Assembly (NCBI GenBank): GCA_035530655.1
Contig: DATKUK010000039.1
Coordinates: forward strand, 1 to 64,000
Direction of reading: 5' to 3'
Origin: DATKUK01 sp035530655
GTDB lineage: Bacteria > Planctomycetota > Phycisphaerae > UBA1845 > DATKUK01
DNA: 64,000 nt
Position 1 is the stretch's first letter, and every line of letters starts with the position of its first letter. The notes under the pieces were generated by a model. It searched no databases, was not told where the DNA came from, and worked only from the letters and a program-made list of their open reading frames with translations. Both the position numbers and the translations under genes were made by a program. Shown piece by piece: positions 18,263 to 26,454 of the stretch.

Positions 18263-19759
18263 TCAGTCGACGCTCAGCACTTGGATCTTCAGTTGGCCGA
18301 TTACGGGCAGCAGCCTCAGGGCCAGGTTGGTCAGCGTGGCATCGGCCAGATCGGAGATATCGAGAGCGATGTGGGTGGGATCGCACTCCGTCTGATGCAA
18401 GGCCGAGTCGAGGTCGTACCATCCGCCGGCCAGGTACACCTGCGTCCACATGTGATAGCCGAACACGTCCTGTCGGCCGAGGGCTTGTTCCACGTGTACG
18501 ATGCCCACCGCGACGCGCGAAGGAATGGCGCAGGCTCGCGCCAAGGCCGCCAGCAGCACGGCGTGCTCGCTGCAATCGCCCTGACGGGTCTTGGCGACCT
18601 CGCTGGCGGTGGCAAATCCAATGCTCAAATCTTTTGTAGTGATCTCACGTGAGACGAAGCGGCAGAGGTTGGGGGCAATTCGAGACGGGTCGGTCTCGCC
18701 GTCGCAGCCCTGCGCAGCCAATTCCAGGATGGCCGGATCGTCGTGCTTGAGGTAGAGCGTCGATGCGAGGTAGGGTGCCAGAGCGGGGTCGCGGGGCGAT
18801 GCTCGCCGCGGCGCGGCATCGGGCAGGGCGACTTTTCGTACCTCCAGGTCGATGCTGTCGGCGCCGCGGGCGACGATGCGCTGCATGGCGGTGGTCGGCA
18901 AGTCGAGCGGTTCGGACCCCGACGGCAGCGACAGGCGGAATACGATCCGCTTGGCCGCCTGTCCGTCGACGGGTCGGTCGGCCCGAACAAGCGTAGACAC
19001 CAACAGCTCAGGGGGCGCCAGATCCTGCATGGCGAACTGCTTGGGGCAGCGGAGCATTCGCAGCTTGAGAAAGGCGAGTTCCATGGTGTTGATCAGCGGG
19101 ACGCCGTCTTCCCGCAGCCAGGACGTGCTGGTCAGCTGCATGCCCAGATCGAGGGTGGTATCCACGCGGAAGGCTTCCACCTTGCTGCCGAGCAGTTCGA
19201 CCGGCTCTCGGGCGAGGACGGCGATCTGCGCCTTGATGGGCCCTTCGGGGCGGACCGAGGCGTCATAGGTAAGCAGCTCAAAACGGTCGCCTATGTGCAG
19301 GCCGCGCCGGTGCATAAACAGGTAGCTGCCCCAGGCGAGCAGTGCGTCCGGGTTCCAGTCATAGGTCTGCGTGGTGGTCTGCCCGCCCTGCGCGGTGGTG
19401 AGTGTGAGCTTGCCGTCGTGGATGATTCCCTCCTGCTTGACCGTCATCAGGCCGGTGTACTGCTCCGACTCGAACCCGAGAACGCGACCGTCGAGCGATT
19501 CGCGGTGGACGTTCTTGACGATGATCTCGATGGGCGTCGGTCCGCGCTTGATCTTGATGGTCGTGAAGTTGAGCGACCGGATGACGTTACCTTCGCGTCT
19601 GACCGCTATGCGTGCGTACCCGCACTTCTGGCCCTGAAGCTCAATGGCGTAGTAGTTGTCGTCAAAGAGACCCTGGGGTGGGTTGTTCGGATCGAACGCC
19701 GCATGGGCGGCGGCCGCGGGCAGAATGACGAGCAGGGCTGCACGGATCAGGGTTTGCAT
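18263..19759 (-). CDS. Exported transglutaminase-like cysteine protein
   Basis: 498 residues: signal peptide (1-20), a long N-terminal region of about 320 residues of beta-rich type, and a C-terminal transglutaminase-core domain. The catalytic set is C396 (RQGDCSEHAVLL), H436 (GYHMWTQVYL) and D451 (WYDLDSA). Bacterial members act as peptidases or amide-bond hydrolases more often than true transglutaminases, so the substrate is open. Start ATG 19759 has AGGAG seven bases upstream. It is first in a four-gene minus-strand run, with 107 bases before the nucleotidyltransferase-like gene. Confidence 0.87.
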   Translation of the reverse strand: MQTLIRAALLVILPAAAAHAAFDPNNPPQGLFDDNYYAIELQGQKCGYARIAVRREGNVIRSLNFTTIKIKRGPTPIEIIVKNVHRESLDGRVLGFESEQYTGLMTVKQEGIIHDGKLTLTTAQGGQTTTQTYDWNPDALLAWGSYLFMHRRGLHIGDRFELLTYDASVRPEGPIKAQIAVLAREPVELLGSKVEAFRVDTTLDLGMQLTSTSWLREDGVPLINTMELAFLKLRMLRCPKQFAMQDLAPPELLVSTLVRADRPVDGQAAKRIVFRLSLPSGSEPLDLPTTAMQRIVARGADSIDLEVRKVALPDAAPRRASPRDPALAPYLASTLYLKHDDPAILELAAQGCDGETDPSRIAPNLCRFVSREITTKDLSIGFATASEVAKTRQGDCSEHAVLLAALARACAIPSRVAVGIVHVEQALGRQDVFGYHMWTQVYLAGGWYDLDSALHQTECDPTHIALDISDLADATLTNLALRLLPVIGQLKIQVLSVD

Positions 19760-19931
19760 CAGGTCGCTCCTAGCTGCGTCGCCGAGCGTTTTGGGTTGGC
19801 GTATCGGCCGCCATCGCGGCCACAGGCGCTTCTGCCCGCACGGAGACGATCAGTCTGTATCTGATGGTATCGGCTCGGCTGGAGCAGGCAAGTAGGGCTG
19901 TTTGCAGGTGTACCGATCTGACGGAATGGCG

Positions 19932-19960
19932 TTGCACGGCTCAAACGGTTGCTCTATGAT
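19932..19960 (+). promoter_or_regulatory. sigma-70-type promoter of the sdh operon
   Basis: TTGCAC (19932-19937), 17-base spacer, TATGAT (19955-19960): four and five matches to consensus with ideal spacing. Transcription should start near 19967, about 53 bases before sdhC. Confidence 0.7.
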
Positions 19961-20019
19961 CTTGCGGAATTTCGCGGGTCGGCGTTGCGAGTTCAGTGCA
20001 CATTTTCTCGGGGTGGCGT

Positions 20020-20385
20020 ATGGCGATCAAGCATTATCGGTTCCATGTAGGCACGTGGGCATGGGTGTTTCACCGTATCAGCGGGCTGGCGCTGGTGCTG
20101 TACCTGCCGCTGCACGTCTGGGTGACGCACCACATAGCGCGCGGGGCGGACCAGTTCAACCGGGTCATGGAGGCTATGAGCACGCCGATGTTCAAGGTCT
20201 TCGAGGTTGCCCTGCTGGCGGCCGTGCTCTACCACGCGTTCAATGGGGTTCGAGTGATCCTGATCGACCTGGACTGGCTGGCCACGGCACGGGCGCAGCG
20301 GATTGCGTTCTGGGTGGCGGGCGCGATCTGTCTGCCCATCCTGGCGTACGCAGGTTATGCGTTCCTGAGCATGCACGCGGTGTAG
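20020..20385 (+). CDS. sdhC: Succinate dehydrogenase cytochrome b subunit SdhC
   Basis: 121 residues with three predicted membrane helices. The segment VFHRISGLALVLYLPLHVWV matches the SdhC signature, with histidines suited to heme b binding (FHRISG, and LYHAFNGVR in helix 2). It anchors the SdhAB catalytic dimer and helps form the quinone site. ATG 20020 (MAIKHYRF) is preferred over an in-frame ATG at 19996; a purine-rich GGGGTGG stretch precedes it. First gene of sdhCDAB; sdhD starts 17 bases after its stop. Confidence 0.9.
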   Translation: MAIKHYRFHVGTWAWVFHRISGLALVLYLPLHVWVTHHIARGADQFNRVMEAMSTPMFKVFEVALLAAVLYHAFNGVRVILIDLDWLATARAQRIAFWVAGAICLPILAYAGYAFLSMHAV

Positions 20386-20402
20386 ATCGGAGGAATGGGT
20401 TC

Positions 20403-20771
20403 ATGCGTTACCGAACGGAGACCATACGCTCGGGAGGGGCGCTTGGCTGGCTGGTCCAGCGCTTCACGGGTGGGCTTCTGGTTGTGCTGGTTCTGACCCA
20501 CTTCTTCATTGTGCACTTCGGGTCGGGCGGCGATCTTTCGTATGAGACGGTGGCCCGGCGGCTGAGCAGCCCGCTCTGGACGACGCTGGAACGGATTCTG
20601 CTGGCCACGGCCTTGTGGCACGGGGGGTACGGCTTCTGGCTGGTGGTGCAGGATTACGTCAAGAGTTTCAGCTTGCGCATGATTCTGCTTCTGGTGCTCT
20701 GGACGGTGGGTCTGGGTGCGTTCGTGCTTGGGTGGTTGGCTCTGATCTCGTTAGGGAGGGGGCAGATATGA
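20403..20771 (+). CDS. sdhD: Succinate dehydrogenase membrane anchor SdhD
   Basis: 122 residues with three membrane helices (about 20-40, 60-85 and 92-115). It contains WLVQRFTGGLLVVLVLTHFF and a later LWHGGYGFWLVVQDY segment, where His and Tyr/Asp residues suit heme and quinone contacts. GGAGG lies nine bases before the ATG. Its stop overlaps the sdhA start as ATGA, so the two are translationally coupled. Confidence 0.87.
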   Translation: MRYRTETIRSGGALGWLVQRFTGGLLVVLVLTHFFIVHFGSGGDLSYETVARRLSSPLWTTLERILLATALWHGGYGFWLVVQDYVKSFSLRMILLLVLWTVGLGAFVLGWLALISLGRGQI

Positions 20772-22558
20772 GTGTCAGCGAACGGGAAGCCGAGCGTTTG
20801 CACGAGGTCAGCGGGATCGCTCTGCACAACGTGCATCGGCACGATGTGGTGGTGGTCGGGTCGGGTCTGGCGGCTCTGGAGTGTGCGCTGGAGTCATCGC
20901 GGGTGGCCGACGTAGCCGTCGTCAGCAAGATTTTCCCCACGCGCTCGCACTCGGGCGCGGCGCAGGGCGGCATCGCTGCGTCGCTGGCCAACGAGGAAGA
21001 GGATCACCAGGAATGGCACATGTTCGACACCGTTAAGGGTGGCGATTACCTGGGCGACCAGGATGCCATAGAGATTCTCGCGCGTGAGGCCCGCGACGTG
21101 GTCTACCAGTTGGAGCACTTGGGTGCTCCGTTCAGCCGCAACCGCCAAGGGCGGATTGCCCAGCGGAAGTTCGGCGGGCACACGAAGGATTTCGGACGAG
21201 GCGGGCCCGTGCTGCGGGCGTGCTATGCCGCCGACCGAACGGGCCATGCCCTGCTGCACACGCTGTGGCAGCAGTGCATCAAGAACCAGGTGCGGTTCTA
21301 CTCGGAGTTCATGGTCCTGTCGCTGATTATTCGGGAGGGCCGGTGCCTGGGTGTGGTGGCCCTGAATGTCCTCGACTCGACGGTGCACGTGTTTCAGTCG
21401 CGGGCGGTGATGCTGGGCACGGGCGGGTATGCGCGGGTTTACCGCATCACCTCCAACTCGTGGGCCAATACGGGCGACGGGCTGAGCCTGGCGCTTCGCG
21501 CGGGGTTGCCGCTGGAGGACATGGAGTTTGTCCAGTTTCATCCGACCGGACTGTTCGAGCATGGCATCCTGCTGACCGAGGGTGCCCGCGGCGAAGGGGG
21601 GCACCTGCTTAACGGCGAGGGTCGGCGCTTCATGGAGGACTACGCCAAGGACAAGATGGAATTGGCGCCCCGCGACATGGTGTCCCGCGCGATCCAGACG
21701 GAGATCGATGCCGGCCGCGGCATTGACGGGCAGGCGTGCGTGCACCTCGATCTGCGTCATCTGGGCAGGGCGCTGATCGACGAGCGCCTTCCGCAGATCA
21801 CGGAGATCGCACAGAAGTTCATGGGGATCGACGCGACGAAGCAGCCGGTGCCGATCCAACCGACGGCCCACTACTCGATGGGCGGTATTCCGGTCAACGT
21901 CAATGCCGAGGTGTTGGAGGATGGCAAAAGCAAGGCGGTCAAGGGCTTGTATGCCGCGGGCGAGTGCTCGTGTGTGTCGGTGCACGGGGCGAACCGACTG
22001 GGCACGAACTCACTGCTGGAGGCATGTCTGTATGGTCGACGGGCGGGCCAGTCGGTTGTTCGATACCTGGCGGGCGGGGTGGAGATGCCGACCTTGCCGA
22101 TCGATGCGGCCAATCCGGTGCTGGACAGGCTTCGTCGGCTTCAGGGCAGCCAGGGGACGGAGCGCGTCGCCTCGCTGCGGCGAGAGTTGCAGGAGACCAT
22201 GCACCGGCATTGCGCCGTGTTCCGTGACGCGCAGACCCTCGAGGAAGGGCTCAAGAAGGTCAGGGATCTTCAGCGGCGTTACGAACAGGCGAAGCTGGAC
22301 GGCACGGGCAAGTGCTTCAATACGGAGGTGGTCGAGGCGTTGGAGTTGGGCCATATGCTCGATTTTGCCGAGTTGATCGTCGCCGGCGCGCTGAACCGCA
22401 CGGAAAGCCGCGGGGCGCAGGCGCGGACCGACCATCCCGATCGCGACGACGACAACTGGTTGAAGCACACGTTGGCCTGGCGCGGCGAGGACGGCGTCCG
22501 ATTCGATTACAGGCCCGTGGTGATCAATCGCTTCGCGCCGAAGGCACGTGAGTATTGA
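20768..22558 (+). CDS. sdhA: Succinate dehydrogenase flavoprotein subunit
   Basis: 596 residues. A Rossmann FAD motif (VVVGSGLAALECALES) opens the protein. SHSGAAQGGIAAS contains the histidine that carries covalent FAD in this family. QFHPTGLFEHGILLTEG, RGEGGHLLNG and HGANRLGTNSLLEA are the conserved substrate-site and capping-domain segments, including the catalytic arginine region. It oxidises succinate to fumarate (or the reverse) and passes electrons to SdhB. The ATG overlaps the sdhD stop and follows a GGGAGGGGG ribosome-binding site. Four-subunit sdhCDAB order. Confidence 0.95.
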   Translation: MSVSEREAERLHEVSGIALHNVHRHDVVVVGSGLAALECALESSRVADVAVVSKIFPTRSHSGAAQGGIAASLANEEEDHQEWHMFDTVKGGDYLGDQDAIEILAREARDVVYQLEHLGAPFSRNRQGRIAQRKFGGHTKDFGRGGPVLRACYAADRTGHALLHTLWQQCIKNQVRFYSEFMVLSLIIREGRCLGVVALNVLDSTVHVFQSRAVMLGTGGYARVYRITSNSWANTGDGLSLALRAGLPLEDMEFVQFHPTGLFEHGILLTEGARGEGGHLLNGEGRRFMEDYAKDKMELAPRDMVSRAIQTEIDAGRGIDGQACVHLDLRHLGRALIDERLPQITEIAQKFMGIDATKQPVPIQPTAHYSMGGIPVNVNAEVLEDGKSKAVKGLYAAGECSCVSVHGANRLGTNSLLEACLYGRRAGQSVVRYLAGGVEMPTLPIDAANPVLDRLRRLQGSQGTERVASLRRELQETMHRHCAVFRDAQTLEEGLKKVRDLQRRYEQAKLDGTGKCFNTEVVEALELGHMLDFAELIVAGALNRTESRGAQARTDHPDRDDDNWLKHTLAWRGEDGVRFDYRPVVINRFAPKAREY

Positions 22559-22583
22559 CCGCGACGGCAGAAAAGGAGTTGTG

Positions 22584-23288
22584 ATGGCCAGGCACGTGTT
22601 GCGTGTATTCCGCTACGACCCGGAGAAGGATGGGAAGGGCTACGAACAGCGATTCGAGGTTGAGGCCGAATCACACTGGACGGTGCTGGACGCCCTGCAT
22701 GAGATCAAGTGGCATCAGGACGGAACGCTGAGCTTTCGGCGCTCGTGCCGCCACGGCATTTGCGGCTCCTGTGCGATGACGATCAACGGCAAGAACGGTC
22801 TGGCGTGCGAGTTGCAGTTGGCGGCGCTAGGCAGCGAAATCGTGGTCGAGCCGCTGCGAGGTCTGCCGGTGATCCGTGATTTGGTGGTGGACATGCAGCC
22901 GATCTACGACGCGATGGTGGCCGTGAAGCCGTATTTGATCACAGGTTCCTCGCCGATGTCGGACCAGGAGAGATTACAGAGCCCCGAGGAGCGGGCCCGG
23001 CTTGACGGGCTGTATGAGTGCATTCTGTGCGGCTCGTGTACGTCGAGCTGTCCGTCGTTCTGGGCCGACAAGCAGTATCTCGGGCCGCACGCGCTGCTGT
23101 GGGCGTGGCGTTACATCGCCGACTCGCGTGACGAGGGTGAGGCCGACCGCGTAGGCGTGCTGGACGACAAGCACGGTCTCTGGCGGTGCCACAAGATCTT
23201 CAACTGCGTGGAGTGCTGTCCGAAGGATCTCAACCCCACCAAAGCAATTTCGAGTCTGCAACGGGCCGTGATCAGCGGGCGGTTCTAG
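22584..23288 (+). CDS. sdhB: Succinate dehydrogenase iron-sulfur subunit
   Basis: 234 residues. The N-terminal ferredoxin domain binds [2Fe-2S] through SCRHGICGSC and a later Cys (GLACELQL). The C-terminal domain has CILCGSCTSSCP and CVECCPKDLNP for the [4Fe-4S] and [3Fe-4S] clusters. It carries electrons from SdhA to the membrane quinone site. Start ATG 22584 has AAAGGAG at six bases and lies 25 bases after sdhA. An 80-base gap precedes aconitase. Confidence 0.95.
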   Translation: MARHVLRVFRYDPEKDGKGYEQRFEVEAESHWTVLDALHEIKWHQDGTLSFRRSCRHGICGSCAMTINGKNGLACELQLAALGSEIVVEPLRGLPVIRDLVVDMQPIYDAMVAVKPYLITGSSPMSDQERLQSPEERARLDGLYECILCGSCTSSCPSFWADKQYLGPHALLWAWRYIADSRDEGEADRVGVLDDKHGLWRCHKIFNCVECCPKDLNPTKAISSLQRAVISGRF

Positions 23289-23368
23289 GGTATAGTCGAG
23301 CCAGGTTGGTGGCGGCGACTCGACGTGAGCCGAAACGGTTGCGCCGCCGGACCGGGTAGAGGTGTGTG

Positions 23369-25462
23369 ATGGCCGAAACGATGGTTCACAAGATTCTGCG
23401 GGAGCATCTGATCGAGGGCGAGCTGGTTGCCGGGCGCGAGATCGGCGTCCGCATCGACCAGTGTCTGACACAGGACGCGACAGGCACGACCGCGTTCCTG
23501 CTGTTCGAGGCCATGCAGATCCCGCGCGTACGGTGCGAACTGGCGGTCAGTTACGTCGACCACAACATGTCCCAGTTTGGTCCGGAGAATCACAACGACC
23601 ATTTGTATCTTCAGAGCGTGGCGACGAAGGTGGGTGCGTACCATTCGCGGCCGGGCAACGGTATCTGTCATCAGGTCCACCTGGAGCGGTTCGGCCAGCC
23701 GGGCAAGACGCTGCTGGGCAGCGATTCGCATACGCCCACCAACGGGGGGATCGGAATGTTGGCGATCGGGGCGGGGGGGCTCGATGTAGCGGTGGCCATG
23801 GGGGGCGGACCGTTCTACATGACCTGTCCGCGGGTGATCGGCGTGGAACTGACCGGCAGGCTGCAACCGTGGGTGGCCAGCAAGGACATCATCTTCCGGT
23901 TGCTGTCGATCCTGACGACCAAGGGTAACGTCGGCTGCGTGGTGGAGTATCACGGGGAGGGTGTTGGCTGTCTGAACGTACCCGCCCGCTCGACGTGCAC
24001 GAACATGGGCGCGGAGTTGGGCGTGACCACGAGCGTCTTTCCCTCCGACGATCTGACGCGTCGGTTCATGGAGGCCCAGCAGCGAGCCGACCAATGGCAG
24101 GCGTTGGCACCCGATCCGGACGCGCGCTATGACCGTATTACCAAAATGCTGCACGGTGCGCGAGACGCTGCGGTCATCGACAACATCCGCACGTACTGCG
24201 CAGGGGTAGAAGTGTCTAAGCCCGACAAGAACGGTTTTGTGGAGGTTGGGTTCGACAAGATCGTCATCGATCTCGGCAAACTGGAGCCGCTGTGTGCCAC
24301 GCCGGGCTCACCCGACAACATCACGACCGTCGGCCAGCACGCGGGCAAGGAGGTGGATCAGGTCCTGGTCGGATCGTGCACCAACAGCAGCTATCAGGAC
24401 TTGATGCTTTGCGCCGAGGCGATGAAGGGTCGTACGGTGCATCCGAAGGTGGAGATGGGGGTCTCGCCCGGGTCGCGCCAGGTGTTTACGATGATTGGCC
24501 GCAACGGTGCTCTGGCCGACTTCATTGCCGCCGGAGCGAGGATTCTGGAGAGCGCTTGCGGTCCATGCATCGGGCAGGGGCAGTCGCCCGGGCAAGACCG
24601 GGTTTCGCTGCGGAGTTTCAACCGCAACTTCGACGGACGCAGCGGCACGAAGAATGACACGGTCTACCTGGTTTCGCCGGAGACGGCGGTGGCCTCGGCT
24701 ATCACGGGTGTATTTACCGATCCGCGGGATCTTACCGAGCAGTTGGGGATTGCCTACCGGCAGGTCGAATGGCCCGAGAAGTTCGAAGTGGACGACAGTA
24801 TGGTCCTGCCGCCGGTGCCGGCCGATCGGGCAGACAAGGCCGAGGTCATCCGCGCGCCGACGATTGTAACACCACCCGGCGGCCAGCCCGTGCCGGAGGA
24901 TCTGGCCGGCAAAATCCTCATCAAGGTGGGCGAGAAGATCACGACCGATCATATCATGCCCGCCGGCGCGTTTCTGAAGTTCCGCTCGAACGTGCCGGAA
25001 TACGCCAAGGCGGTGTTCCATCCATTGAACGAGCCGGATCGACCCACGTTCCACGAGCGTGCGTCGTCCTTGCGCGATGCGGGCGGGCATGGTGTGATCG
25101 TTGCGGGAGATTCGTACGGGCAAGGGAGCAGCCGAGAGCACGCTGCGCTGTGCCCGATGTACCTGGGTGTCAAGGCGGTGATCGCCAAGGCCATCGAGCG
25201 GATCCACAAGGCCAATCTCATCAACTTCGCTATCGTGCCGCTGCTCTTGGGCGATGTGGCCGACTACGATCGCCTCGAGGAAGGCGACGAACTGCGGATT
25301 CCCGCCCTGGCGGCGGCGGTGCGAGACGGGGCCGAGACGGTGACGGTGACCGACGTGAGCAGGGGGTTCGATTTCGTGTGCCGGCTGGACCTGAGCGAGC
25401 GTGACCGTCGTACGCTCTCGGCCGGAGGCAAACTGCTTCTGACGGGGCAGAACAGCGGGTAG
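23369..25462 (+). CDS. acn: Aconitate hydratase
   Basis: 697 residues, full length for the mitochondrial-like bacterial aconitase group. It has the active-site segment GSDSHTPTNGGIGMLAIG, the three cluster cysteines (GSCTNSSYQDL and ACGPCIGQG), and the swivel-domain loop DSYGQGSSREHAALCP with the catalytic serine region. It isomerises citrate to isocitrate through a [4Fe-4S] cluster. ATG 23369 is preferred over the GTG three bases earlier. It sits directly after sdhCDAB, making a TCA-cycle block. Confidence 0.94.
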   Translation: MAETMVHKILREHLIEGELVAGREIGVRIDQCLTQDATGTTAFLLFEAMQIPRVRCELAVSYVDHNMSQFGPENHNDHLYLQSVATKVGAYHSRPGNGICHQVHLERFGQPGKTLLGSDSHTPTNGGIGMLAIGAGGLDVAVAMGGGPFYMTCPRVIGVELTGRLQPWVASKDIIFRLLSILTTKGNVGCVVEYHGEGVGCLNVPARSTCTNMGAELGVTTSVFPSDDLTRRFMEAQQRADQWQALAPDPDARYDRITKMLHGARDAAVIDNIRTYCAGVEVSKPDKNGFVEVGFDKIVIDLGKLEPLCATPGSPDNITTVGQHAGKEVDQVLVGSCTNSSYQDLMLCAEAMKGRTVHPKVEMGVSPGSRQVFTMIGRNGALADFIAAGARILESACGPCIGQGQSPGQDRVSLRSFNRNFDGRSGTKNDTVYLVSPETAVASAITGVFTDPRDLTEQLGIAYRQVEWPEKFEVDDSMVLPPVPADRADKAEVIRAPTIVTPPGGQPVPEDLAGKILIKVGEKITTDHIMPAGAFLKFRSNVPEYAKAVFHPLNEPDRPTFHERASSLRDAGGHGVIVAGDSYGQGSSREHAALCPMYLGVKAVIAKAIERIHKANLINFAIVPLLLGDVADYDRLEEGDELRIPALAAAVRDGAETVTVTDVSRGFDFVCRLDLSERDRRTLSAGGKLLLTGQNSG

Positions 25463-25517
25463 CCGCAGAGGGGCGGCCTGGCCCGGTCGATCATGCCGAC
25501 GTGTTCCTGTGTATGGC

Positions 25518-25545
25518 TCGACGGACGGCGCCACGACGCTAGAAT
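25518..25545 (+). promoter_or_regulatory. Weak candidate promoter of the DUF547 gene
   Basis: TCGACG (25518-25523), 16 bases, TAGAAT (25540-25545). The -10 is good and the -35 poor. A start near 25552 would leave a leader of about six bases before ATG 25558. Confidence 0.35.
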
Positions 25546-25557
25546 TACTGGTTCGCG

Positions 25558-26445
25558 ATGTGTAGCGTTGACCGACATGATGGACGATCTCGGGCGTATG
25601 GGGGTGTGGCCCTCGCGGCGTGCGTCGCTGCGGTGCTGGGTGGGTGCGCCGGCGGGCGGCACATCGCTGCCCAGCGCGAGTTCTTGCCGACGGAGGCGCC
25701 GGCCAGCTTGGACGACAGCGCGTGGGGCGAGGTGCTTCTACGGCACGTGCGGGACGGGCGGGTGGACTATGCAGCCCTAAGCAAGGCCCGCGAGCCGCTC
25801 GAACGGTTTGTGGCGATGGCGAGCCACGTCGGCCCGCGGTCGACGCCACACTTGTTCACGTCGCATCAGGCTCGGCTGTGCTACTACGTCAATGTATACA
25901 ACGCGCTGGTCGTCCGTGCAGTGCTCGATCAATGGCCGGTAGACACCGTATACGCGCTGTCGCGGCCGTCCTTGGAGCACGGCTATCGTTTCACGGTTGA
26001 CCGGCAATCGGTGACGCTGGCCGACCTGCATGAGCAGGCCCTGAACGAGGCGGGCGGCGACCCGCGGGTTGGGTTTACGTTTTGCGCGGCTGCGGTTGGC
26101 AGTTGTGAACTGGCGGGCATGCCCTACCGACCGGTGACCCTCGAACATCAGCTTCGGCAAGCGGCGGCTCGTGCGGTAGCCAGTGAGTCGATGGTTCGGG
26201 TGGATCATCCCCGGCAGGAACTGCTGGTGGGGCAGGCGGTCTTCGCTCATCAGCGCGAGTTCACGCAGTGGTACCAGCAGCAATATCGGAGCGAGGAGCC
26301 GGCTCTCCTGAACGTTCTGCTGGCGATGGCCAACGAGCCCGACCGCCGCCGGCTCAACGACGCCACGGGCTACCGAGTGAAGATGCTGCCCTTCGATCGC
26401 GCTCTTAACAGCCAAGCGCAGACGTTGGTCGACGCGGGAAAGTAA
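25558..26445 (+). CDS. DUF547 lipoprotein
   Basis: 295 residues with a lipoprotein signal ending in the lipobox AVLGGC (Cys near residue 30) and a DUF547 domain (about 50-280). Typical segments are VDYAALSKAREPLERFV, ARLCYYVNVYNALVVR, LADLHEQALN, GFTFCAAAVGSCELAGMPY and TQWYQQQY. DUF547 proteins have a papain-like fold and mostly unknown function; the usual Cys and His positions appear to be present. An alternative GTG start at 25609 would shorten the leader by 17 residues. The M20 peptidase begins nine bases after its stop, suggesting co-transcription. Confidence 0.78.
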   Translation: MCSVDRHDGRSRAYGGVALAACVAAVLGGCAGGRHIAAQREFLPTEAPASLDDSAWGEVLLRHVRDGRVDYAALSKAREPLERFVAMASHVGPRSTPHLFTSHQARLCYYVNVYNALVVRAVLDQWPVDTVYALSRPSLEHGYRFTVDRQSVTLADLHEQALNEAGGDPRVGFTFCAAAVGSCELAGMPYRPVTLEHQLRQAAARAVASESMVRVDHPRQELLVGQAVFAHQREFTQWYQQQYRSEEPALLNVLLAMANEPDRRRLNDATGYRVKMLPFDRALNSQAQTLVDAGK

Positions 26446-26454
26446 GGTTGTAAT

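Noticed and set aside
20404..25462. Idea that the flavoprotein at 40.5 kb is a second succinate dehydrogenase
   Set aside because: It lacks the covalent-FAD motif seen in the sdhA at 20.8-22.6 kb and has no iron-sulfur or membrane partners.
24308..25849. 513-codon minus-strand frame opposite aconitase
   Set aside because: It is antisense to a strongly conserved enzyme and has no domain or ribosome-binding site.
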